From contig JAJRXL010000200.1 in NCBI GenBank assembly GCA_024276335.1, positions 1-6,056 on the forward strand: a stretch of DNA of 6,056 nucleotides, written 5' to 3'. Position 1 is the first letter of the stretch; every line of letters begins with the position of its first letter. Below the pieces are notes generated by a model. The model had not been told where the DNA came from and did not search any database. It saw nothing but the letters and a program-made list of their open reading frames with translations. Positions 1 through 4,885 of this stretch are shown piece after piece. The DNA comes from Bacteroidota bacterium (GTDB lineage Bacteria > Bacteroidota > Ignavibacteria > SZUA-365 > JAADGX01). A program made the translations under genes and the position numbers.

Positions 1-1140
1 CTTCCCATCGCCGACAGCAAGTTCTACCTCGCTCACGCCGAACGGCTCTACGCGACCGGTTCGTACATCACGGCGGACGGCTTGAAAACCTGCTTCTGGC
101 CGATCGGCTACCCTGCGTTCCTGGCCTTGCTGCATTTCCCGGGAACGAATCCCGTGCTCCTTGCCAGGCTGTCCAACATCCTTTTCGGCGCGGCGTCGCT
201 GCTCGTTCTTTTCCAGGTGTTCAAACGCGAATTGACCGGCAAAGAAATGGCGGCGTTCCTGGTTGTCGTCGCGTTCTTTCCCAACCAGCTCTTCGCATCG
301 AACGCGCTGCTGACGGAACCGTTGTTCACCACCCTGCTCTGGCTGGGCATACTGCTGGCGCTTCGATCGCGGGAGCGTGTCGTTCTCGCACCGCTGGTGG
401 GACTCGTCCTGGGCATGTGCGCGTACCTCCGGCCGGCAGCGCTGATCCTGCCGTTTTTATTCGCGGGATTTCTCCTGAAGACCGGCGCTTTCTCAGGTGC
501 AATCAGGCGGGCGCTGTTCCTGGTGGCGGTCGCGCTTCTCGTGGTCCTGCCCTGGACGTACAGGAACTACGTCACGTTCGGCGAAGTCGTGCCGGTCTCT
601 TCCAACGGCGGATTCATGTTCCTGATGGGAAACAATCCCCGGGCTACAGGCGGAACGAATTTCCAATTCCCCAACGATTTTCCCGGCAACGAAGCCGAGC
701 GCGACCGCAAGGCGTTTCGACGGGGCCTGCATTTCATCGTTGAAAACCCGGCGGCGTTTCTCCTGAACGTCCCCCGCAAAATGTTCTTCGATTATTACCG
801 CGGAGATCCCTACGTGACGTGGTCGTTGAAATCCACCGGCAAGCCGGCGCCGCCGCTCTTATCTGCGTTCGCGTTTTTCTACGCCAACATCCTGTTCTAC
901 TTCATCGTTCTGTTCAGCCTGGTCGGGTTCGCGAGACACCGGCGCCGCTCCTTTCAATCAACAACGCTCTCGCTCGCCCTCGTCACCTACCTCGCCTTCC
1001 TGCTGGTGACGATTTTCTTCGTGGGCTCTGAACGTTACCTCCTGCCGTTGTTCCCTCTGCACGCGTTCTTCTTCGTGAAGTTCCTCGCACGACTCCGCCC
1101 ATCCGGGGTTTCCGCTCCGGGCGAAATTCCCGCTCCGTAA
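1..1140 (+). CDS. GT39/ArnT-like membrane glycosyltransferase (PMT_2-type GT-C), 5' partial
   Basis: The frame is open from base 1 to the TAA at 1138-1140 (379 visible residues), so the gene starts left of the window. The TTG at 82 is internal, because typical family sequence precedes it. Members of this family move a sugar from a polyprenyl-phosphate donor to lipid or protein on the periplasmic face of the inner membrane. Visible features, in visible-residue numbering, are an Asp-x3-Tyr motif at 5-9 (the likely catalytic Asp of the first periplasmic loop), FWPIGYPAFLAL at 32-43, about eight or nine hydrophobic segments between 56 and 363, PWTYRN at 184-189, GNNPRATG at 210-217 and SERYLLPLFP at 343-352. 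The last three are typical of GT39-like proteins. Probably only the cytoplasmic tail and first membrane helix are missing. The acceptor and donor cannot be told from sequence. It converges on dnaE with a 5-base gap. Confidence 0.85.
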   Translation, partial: LPIADSKFYLAHAERLYATGSYITADGLKTCFWPIGYPAFLALLHFPGTNPVLLARLSNILFGAASLLVLFQVFKRELTGKEMAAFLVVVAFFPNQLFASNALLTEPLFTTLLWLGILLALRSRERVVLAPLVGLVLGMCAYLRPAALILPFLFAGFLLKTGAFSGAIRRALFLVAVALLVVLPWTYRNYVTFGEVVPVSSNGGFMFLMGNNPRATGGTNFQFPNDFPGNEAERDRKAFRRGLHFIVENPAAFLLNVPRKMFFDYYRGDPYVTWSLKSTGKPAPPLLSAFAFFYANILFYFIVLFSLVGFARHRRRSFQSTTLSLALVTYLAFLLVTIFFVGSERYLLPLFPLHAFFFVKFLARLRPSGVSAPGEIPAP

Positions 1141-1153
1141 GCGGCTCATTTTT
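1130..1153 (+). terminator. Possible weak intrinsic terminator between convergent genes
   Basis: CCGCT at 1130-1134 and AGCGG at 1140-1144 form a perfect 5-bp stem with a 5-base loop. A run of five T follows at 1149-1153, four bases after the stem. The hairpin covers the stop codon of the glycosyltransferase gene, and the T run lies inside the end of the opposing dnaE gene. The short stem and the gap before the T run make this weak, and it may be chance. Confidence 0.25.
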
Positions 1154-2579
1154 CGATCAATTCCACATTGTCCGCCACCACGGTGACGACGCCGTATTCC
1201 TCCTTGGCCGTGCCCCGCACGCGGTACGGGCCCGGCGTCTGCAAGAGGTGGGCGCACTCGCGGTAGCACCGGGGAAATATCACCACGTCGATCATGCCCG
1301 TACCGTCGTCCAGGTTGATGAACTTCATGCGCTCTCCATTCCTGGTGCGACTGGGCTTGGCCGCGATCATCCACCCACCCACGGTGACCTTCCCGCCCAC
1401 GTGTCGCGCAAGCTCGGAGGCCTTCACCGTGCCCCGCATCTCGTCGGCGAAATGCTCCAGGATGTGGCCGGACACGGTGAAGCTGAACGTTTCCAGCTCG
1501 ATGCCCGCGATCTGAACGGGGGAATACCTCCGCAGCGACGCCAGCTCCTTCCTGAAGTCCGGGGGCTCCAGCGCCAGTTCCGGGACGCGGCACTTCTTCC
1601 TGCCGTTCCGCGTCAGGAGTTTCGGCTGCGCCAGCATGGCCGGGCGCGATTGCCCGAACCCGTCGCAGGCGCCGCACCGCACGAGCGTGCAGATGTCCTC
1701 GTAGCCGGCCCCGGAGCGGGTGACGAAATCGTGGAACGAGGCGAACGGCGCCTCCTTCCGGCTCTCCAGGATCGCCTCCACGGACTTCGTGCCGAGGTTC
1801 TTGACGTGAAGGAATCCCAGCCGGATAGCCTCCCGCTGTTTTCCTCCGGCGGACGACGTCTTTACCACGGTGTTGAGGTACTCGCTCGTGCGCACGTCGG
1901 GCAGCAGCACGGGAATTCCCAGGCGCCGCGCTTCCTGCACGTACACTTCGGCCCGGTAGTACCCGCCCTGGTTGTTGAGCATGTTGCAGAGAAACCGGGC
2001 GGGATAGTGCGCCTTGAGATAGGCTTCCTGGAACGAGAGCACGGCGTAGGAGGCCGAGTGCGCCTTGCAAAAGGAGTACCCCGCGAACGATTCGATCTGC
2101 CGCCAGATTTCCGCGATGACGTCTTCCTCGATGCCCCGGGCGCGGCACCGGTCGAAGAACTTACCCTTCAGCATGTTCATGGCGTCCCGGGACCGCATCT
2201 TTCCCGACATCCCCCGGCGCAGCAAGTCCGCCTCGCCCAGGCTGAGCCCGGCCAGGAAATGCGCGACCTTGATGACGTCCTCCTGGTACACCATCACCCC
2301 GAACGTGTCCTTCAAGAGCTCCGCCATCTCGGGATGTGGCGGGTTGATTTTCGAAGGATCGTGGTACCGCTCGATGAACGCCTGCATCATGCCCGATTGC
2401 GCCACCCCCGGCCGGATAATCGAGCTGGCCGCCGTCAGCATCTCGAACGAGTCGGTGCGGAGCTTCTGTAGCAACTGGCGCATGGCGGGCGACTCGATGT
2501 AGAAGCAGCCGATCGTCCGGGCGGTGCGCATGATCTCCCGGGTCTTCGCGTCCCGGCAGGCAACCTTGTAGTCGTCCAC
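1146..2579 (-). CDS. dnaE: DNA polymerase III alpha subunit (DnaE), C-terminal half: fingers, HhH and OB fold
   Basis: This is the downstream half of the dnaE gene, in the same frame as the N-terminal half but separated by an in-frame TAG. The listed start is a GTG at 2579. Eight more codons lie open between it and the TAG, so it need not be a true start. A GGGGA about 10 bases upstream could serve weakly for reinitiation. Residues (477 from GTG) show fingers motifs IIRPGVAQSGMM (54-65), YQEDVIKVA (98-106), LRRGMSGK (120-127) and GYSFCKAHSASYA (167-179), all close to the DnaE consensus. A helix-hairpin-helix region follows at about 254-316, and then an OB fold at about 397-473 with GERMKFINLDDGTG. 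The protein ends at 477 with no tau-binding extension, as in DnaE2/ImuC. No catalytic Asp lies here, so this half cannot polymerise alone. It ends in TGA, 5 bases from the convergent glycosyltransferase gene. Confidence 0.85.
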   Translation of the reverse strand: MDDYKVACRDAKTREIMRTARTIGCFYIESPAMRQLLQKLRTDSFEMLTAASSIIRPGVAQSGMMQAFIERYHDPSKINPPHPEMAELLKDTFGVMVYQEDVIKVAHFLAGLSLGEADLLRRGMSGKMRSRDAMNMLKGKFFDRCRARGIEEDVIAEIWRQIESFAGYSFCKAHSASYAVLSFQEAYLKAHYPARFLCNMLNNQGGYYRAEVYVQEARRLGIPVLLPDVRTSEYLNTVVKTSSAGGKQREAIRLGFLHVKNLGTKSVEAILESRKEAPFASFHDFVTRSGAGYEDICTLVRCGACDGFGQSRPAMLAQPKLLTRNGRKKCRVPELALEPPDFRKELASLRRYSPVQIAGIELETFSFTVSGHILEHFADEMRGTVKASELARHVGGKVTVGGWMIAAKPSRTRNGERMKFINLDDGTGMIDVVIFPRCYRECAHLLQTPGPYRVRGTAKEEYGVVTVVADNVELIEK

Positions 2580-2603
2580 GGGGGGGCGCTTCCCCAGCTC
2601 CCG

Positions 2604-2606
2604 CTA
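2604..2606 (-). other. In-frame TAG splitting dnaE
   Basis: On the minus strand the frame reads M R Q L TAG R E L G K R P P V D D Y, and DnaE homology continues in the same frame on both sides. No frameshift is needed to rejoin the halves. A single C-to-T transition from CAG (Gln) would create this stop. It falls after the third catalytic Asp of the palm and before the fingers. It may be a recent nonsense mutation, a sequencing or assembly error, a true split gene with reinitiation, or an amber codon that is read through. The sequence alone cannot separate these options. Confidence 0.9.
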
Positions 2607-4265
2607 CAGTTGCCGCATGGTGTCCTCGAACACTCCCAAGCCCCGTGTGGAAAGGATGTCGAGTTTCACCAGCCCCCAGTCGTCGAGCGTGTACATGTCC
2701 TGCTGGGTGATGCGCACGCCCTTGGCGGAAGCCTGGGTCGGGGTGAAGTGCGAGAGCAGCTCCGGGGCCAGGATCACACCGCCGGAATGGATGCCGTAGT
2801 GGGTGGGAAAATCCAGGAGCCGATCGGCGACGCGCAGCCATTGCCGCATGTAAGGCGTTTCGATGTCGAGGTCCCGGCATTCCGGCAGACGGCGGGTGAT
2901 CTCGAGCAGCGGCGCCCGCCCCCAGTGGGGAAGCCGGGCCGTGACGATCTTGATTTCCTTTTCCGAAAATCCCAGGGCTTTCCCCACCTCGCGGATGGCT
3001 CCACGGGAATTGAACCGGGGGATGGTGCAGATCATGGCTGTGCGGTCCCGCCCGTATTTTTCCAGCAGGTAATCGATCACCTCGTCGCGGTTTCTCCAGG
3101 AGAAATCGATGTCGAAGTCGGGCGGCGTGCGGCGCTCCGGGTTGAGGAAGCGCTCGAAGAACAGGTTCAGCTCGATGGGATCGACGTTCGTGATTCCCAG
3201 GCAGTAGGCCACGATGCTGTTCGCCCCCGAGCCGCGCCCCACGTAGGGGAAGTTTCGGCTCTTCGCGTACCGGACCACGTCCCACGCCACGAGGTAGTAA
3301 TCCACGAAATCCAGCCGGGTGATGAGGCCGTATTCCTTCTCGAAGCGCTCGCGATGCGCGCGGGTGGGCCGGGGATAGCGGCGCCGGAATCCTTCTTCGG
3401 CCAGGGTGCGGAACAGGAAGTACTTGTCGGTGTTTTTCGGGGCCCGGTAGGAAACGAACTTCGGCGTGAACAATTCGAACTCCACGTTGCACATGCCTGC
3501 GATCCGGTGGATGTTCTCCACCGCTTCCGGCGCCTGATCGAACCACGTTTCAAACTCCTCCTTCCCGCAGAAATACTGCCCGGGCTCCGCCACCTCGGTT
3601 TCCGGGAGGGTGCCCAAAGTGGTGTTCGTTCCCATCGCCCGGAGCGCGCGGTGCAGCAGGCGTCCCTTCGGGTGGCCGAAGTACACGTCGTTCGTGGCCA
3701 CGGGCGGCAGGCGGCGATCCCGGATAAACGGCTTCAACCGGCGCCATTGCTCCCGGCGGGCATGAACCAGCTCGACGTACACGTCCCACGTCCGTCCCTC
3801 CCGCAGCAGCGCCTCCAGCACGGTGGGACTGGACGAAAGGATGATCACGCGGGACGACAACCCCGCCACGCAACCGCCCAGCGATCCCGTGTTTCCCGTC
3901 TTGCCCGGAAAGCGCCGGGCCTCCCACCCCGCCCCGGATCCGCCCTCCCCCTCCTCGCGCAAAACCGGCCGTGCGGCGGGAAAATCCTCGCAGAACCTCG
4001 TGACGAGAGCGGAGATTTCGCGGTATCCCTCGACGTCGCGGGCCAGGAGCACGGCCTGCTCCCGTTCCGTTCGCAACTCCACCCCGAGAACCGGTTTGAC
4101 GCCTGCCTTTCGCGCTTCCTGGTAGAACTCGACGGCCCCGCTCAGGTTGTTGGTATCCGTGAGAGCCAGGAACGGCATGTTCCTGCGCGCCGCCAGTTCC
4201 ACGCAGCGCTTCACGGACAGCGTGCCCGCCATGAACGAGTAGTATGAATGAAGGTGCAGGTGCAT
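2604..4265 (-). CDS. dnaE: DNA polymerase III alpha subunit (DnaE), DnaE2/ImuC-like, N-terminal half: PHP and palm
   Basis: C-family DNA polymerase, template-directed DNA synthesis. The ATG at 4265 gives the standard DnaE opening MHLHLHSYYS, and no other ATG or GTG lies in frame just upstream. The PHP domain is roughly residues 1-270. It keeps HLH(S) but has Thr38 where active PHP domains have His in TDH, and Tyr195 in TNDVYF where they have His, so PHP metal chemistry is probably lost. A Gly/Glu/Arg-rich stretch at about 104-131 looks like a linker insertion. The palm has GRGSGANS (343-350) and PDFDIDF (382-388, catalytic Asp385 and Asp387), followed by GIHSGGVILAP (491-501) and KLDIL with the third catalytic Asp536. 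The frame ends at an in-frame TAG after 553 residues. With the C-terminal half it makes 1039 codons, the length of DnaE2/ImuC rather than of replicative DnaE1 (about 1160). The class assignment is inference; DnaE family membership is secure. Confidence 0.9.
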   Translation of the reverse strand: MHLHLHSYYSFMAGTLSVKRCVELAARRNMPFLALTDTNNLSGAVEFYQEARKAGVKPVLGVELRTEREQAVLLARDVEGYREISALVTRFCEDFPAARPVLREEGEGGSGAGWEARRFPGKTGNTGSLGGCVAGLSSRVIILSSSPTVLEALLREGRTWDVYVELVHARREQWRRLKPFIRDRRLPPVATNDVYFGHPKGRLLHRALRAMGTNTTLGTLPETEVAEPGQYFCGKEEFETWFDQAPEAVENIHRIAGMCNVEFELFTPKFVSYRAPKNTDKYFLFRTLAEEGFRRRYPRPTRAHRERFEKEYGLITRLDFVDYYLVAWDVVRYAKSRNFPYVGRGSGANSIVAYCLGITNVDPIELNLFFERFLNPERRTPPDFDIDFSWRNRDEVIDYLLEKYGRDRTAMICTIPRFNSRGAIREVGKALGFSEKEIKIVTARLPHWGRAPLLEITRRLPECRDLDIETPYMRQWLRVADRLLDFPTHYGIHSGGVILAPELLSHFTPTQASAKGVRITQQDMYTLDDWGLVKLDILSTRGLGVFEDTMRQL

Positions 4266-4280
4266 GTTGCCGCATACACG

Positions 4281-4298
4281 GTTAGTCGTACCGCTAAC
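4281..4298. promoter_or_regulatory. 18-bp imperfect palindrome at the dnaE transcription start (candidate operator)
   Basis: Read on the minus strand this is GTTAGCGGTACGACTAAC. Seven of its nine base pairs are symmetric: GTTAG pairs with CTAAC and the core GTAC is self-complementary. It starts two bases after the -10 hexamer, so it covers the expected transcription start and early 5' UTR of dnaE, where a bound repressor would block RNA polymerase. The TTAG-N8-CTAA arms have the same spacing as the LexA box known from Xanthomonas and Xylella, but the core differs and this organism is probably unrelated. LexA control would suit a DnaE2-like polymerase. The palindrome is seen; its role is inferred. 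Confidence 0.45.
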
Positions 4299-4300
4299 TA

Positions 4301-4329
4301 AATATACAGCCGCATGGTGAAAGTATCAA
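4301..4329 (-). promoter_or_regulatory. Sigma70-like promoter for dnaE
   Basis: On the minus strand, TTGATA (4329-4324) is a -35 box matching 5 of 6 consensus bases. A 17-base spacer (4323-4307) follows, then TATATT (4306-4301), a -10 box also matching 5 of 6. Transcription would start near 4294 and leave a leader of about 28 bases before the ATG at 4265. No clear Shine-Dalgarno is visible in that leader (GCGGCAAC before ATG). The spacing and position make this the best promoter in the window. Confidence 0.6.
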
Positions 4330-4369
4330 GGAGAGGGTGAATTTGTCGCTTCAAATTGGAGCGCTGATT

Positions 4370-4401
4370 CGTGTGAGCGTAGAAAGTTTTCGGTTCACAC
4401 G
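4370..4401. repeat. Inverted repeat CGTGTGA / TCACACG
   Basis: CGTGTGA at 4370-4376 and TCACACG at 4395-4401 are perfect reverse complements. A G-T pair and a C-G pair extend the possible stem inward, leaving a 14-base loop. It lies about 40 bases upstream of the dnaE -35 box. It has no T tract, so it does not look like a terminator. It could be a protein-binding site or an RNA hairpin. Confidence 0.4.
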
Positions 4402-4423
4402 TTCAACGTTCCAACGTTTGATT
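4393..4423 (+). repeat. Degenerate tandem repeat, four units of 7-8 bp (GTTCAAC-like)
   Basis: Consecutive units read GTTCACAC (4393), GTTCAAC (4401), GTTCCAAC (4408) and GTTTGATT (4416). ACGTT recurs at 4399, 4406 and 4414, and two more copies lie outside the array at 4490 and 4539. The array overlaps the right arm of the inverted repeat at 4370-4401. It resembles a small cluster of protein-binding sites, but with four imperfect units chance cannot be excluded. Confidence 0.4.
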
Positions 4424-4429
4424 TGACCT

Positions 4430-4444
4430 AACCTGAAACAGGTT
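4430..4444. repeat. Perfect 6-bp hairpin AACCTG-AAA-CAGGTT
   Basis: AACCTG at 4430-4435 and CAGGTT at 4439-4444 are exact reverse complements around an AAA spacer, giving a 15-bp dyad. No T run follows on either strand, so it is not a convincing terminator. It could be a small operator or a minor RNA hairpin. Confidence 0.4.
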
Positions 4445-4506
4445 TACCATATTTCGCACATTGGGGACCAATTGTCGACTTGGATTACAACGTTATACTG
4501 GTAAAC
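4442..4506. repeat. 8-bp inverted repeat with a 49-base interval
   Basis: GTTTACCA at 4442-4449 is the exact reverse complement of TGGTAAAC at 4499-4506. The interval contains the candidate plus-strand promoter with -10 TATACT, so the right arm falls on the predicted start region and the left arm upstream of the -35 box. Its function is unknown. Confidence 0.3.
4472..4499 (+). promoter_or_regulatory. Candidate promoter for the small membrane protein gene
   Basis: TTGTCG (4472-4477, 4 of 6 matches) is separated by 16 bases from TATACT (4494-4499, 5 of 6 matches). It would start transcription near 4506, about 90 bases before the Shine-Dalgarno at 4597. A second option is GATAAT at 4533-4538, with a poor -35 TTGGAT at 4511-4516 and 16-base spacing. 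In AT-rich DNA such hexamers arise easily, so confidence is modest. Confidence 0.3.
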
Positions 4507-4518
4507 TTTCTTGGATTA
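4479..4518 (+). repeat. Direct repeat CTTGGATTA, copies 31 bp apart
   Basis: CTTGGATTA occurs at 4479-4487 and again at 4510-4518. The 31-bp period is close to three helical turns, so two bound proteins would face the same side of the DNA. The copies flank the candidate -10 box TATACT. This fits a regulatory pair but is not proof of one. Confidence 0.35.
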
Positions 4519-4596
4519 TTTTGTTGATCCTTGATAATACGTTGTTCAGGAAATACTAAGTAATCCATGAAAATAGGATTCTGATCACATTTAATC

Positions 4597-4602
4597 GGAG
4601 GA
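4597..4602 (+). promoter_or_regulatory. Shine-Dalgarno GGAGGA for the small membrane protein
   Basis: GGAGGA is a near-perfect ribosome binding site. A start would be expected around 4608-4613, but the frame of the downstream protein has GAA ACG GTC ACT GAA ACG there, with no ATG, GTG or TTG. The site argues that translation begins near 4613, well before the GTG at 4655, possibly at a non-canonical or mutated codon. Confidence 0.5.
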
Positions 4603-4654
4603 ATAAGAAACGGTCACTGAAACGCGCGCGTCAAAGCGCCTATTATACGGTATT

Positions 4655-4885
4655 GTGATTCTCGTGGCGGGAGTGGGAGGGGGCATCGTCTTGCGCGCCG
4701 TGTCAATAGAATTTGCCGCGAAGGATTTTATTCAAGCCTTTGTGGTCATATTTACCGTGTTGTTCTCGCTCTATTTTCTTCTTCCGCTTTATAAGTGGAT
4801 GCCAAAACACATGCTGTGGCAGCACACATGGCAGAGCGTTTTCATAAGCATCGTATCAGCTTTTGCATTCATCACAGGCAGGTAA
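4655..4885 (+). CDS. Small multi-pass membrane protein of unknown function
   Basis: Not recognised. From the GTG at 4655 it has 76 residues ending in TAA. The frame is open back to 4607, and the good ribosome site at 4597 suggests a true start near 4613, which would add about 14 residues beginning (x)TETRASKRLLYG. GTC at 4613 is not a normal start, so the N-terminus is unresolved. The GTG at 4655 has no Shine-Dalgarno of its own. Hydrophobic stretches are ILVAGVGGGIVL near the N-terminus, FIQAFVVIFTVLFSLYFLLPLY in the middle and VFISIVSAFAFITG at the end, so two or three membrane helices are likely, probably in the inner membrane. Its base composition is more AT-rich than its neighbours. The stop codon abuts that of the convergent DUF5916 gene. 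It could be a degraded gene or a false call. Confidence 0.5.
   Translation: MILVAGVGGGIVLRAVSIEFAAKDFIQAFVVIFTVLFSLYFLLPLYKWMPKHMLWQHTWQSVFISIVSAFAFITGR

Larger units (their letters stand above)
4266..4606. other. AT-rich intergenic region with promoters and short repeats; no gene seen
   Basis: About 340 bases lie between the dnaE start and the open frame of the small membrane protein. The stretch 4441-4620 has 64 G or C in 180 bases by hand count (about 36%), against 80% for the densest line of dnaE (3901-3960). No convincing coding frame, tRNA, rRNA, CRISPR or transposon end was seen. The region holds a promoter for dnaE, candidate promoters for the small plus-strand gene, and several short inverted and direct repeats listed separately. 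It is a divergent regulatory region between dnaE on the left and the small gene on the right. Confidence 0.75.

Noticed and set aside
82..84. TTG at 82 as the start of the glycosyltransferase gene
   Set aside because: The frame is open to base 1, and the preceding residues (including Asp-x3-Tyr) are typical of the family's first periplasmic loop.
1248..2471. Long plus-strand open frame (407 codons) antisense to the dnaE C-terminal half
   Set aside because: It mirrors a well-conserved DnaE frame in GC-rich DNA. Its translation is rich in Arg, His, Pro and Gly with no recognisable motifs.
2580..2606. A frameshift at the G7 run splitting dnaE
   Set aside because: Both halves lie in the same frame with eight open codons between GTG 2579 and the TAG, so only a stop codon separates them.
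2580..2606. A split-intein arrangement as in cyanobacterial DnaE
   Set aside because: There are no extra intein residues at either junction. The conserved sequence runs up to and past the TAG with only one codon between.
2610..4247. Long plus-strand open frame (545 codons) antisense to the dnaE N-terminal half
   Set aside because: Same reason: the opposite strand carries clear PHP and palm motifs, and this translation is low in family-like sequence.
4393..4415. Alphaproteobacterial LexA box (GTTC-N7-GTTC) in the GTTC repeats
   Set aside because: The GTTC units are spaced by 4 and 3 bases, not 7, so the known box is not formed.
4393..4423. Remnant CRISPR array
   Set aside because: Units are only 7-8 bp, imperfect and contiguous with no spacers, and no cas gene is nearby.
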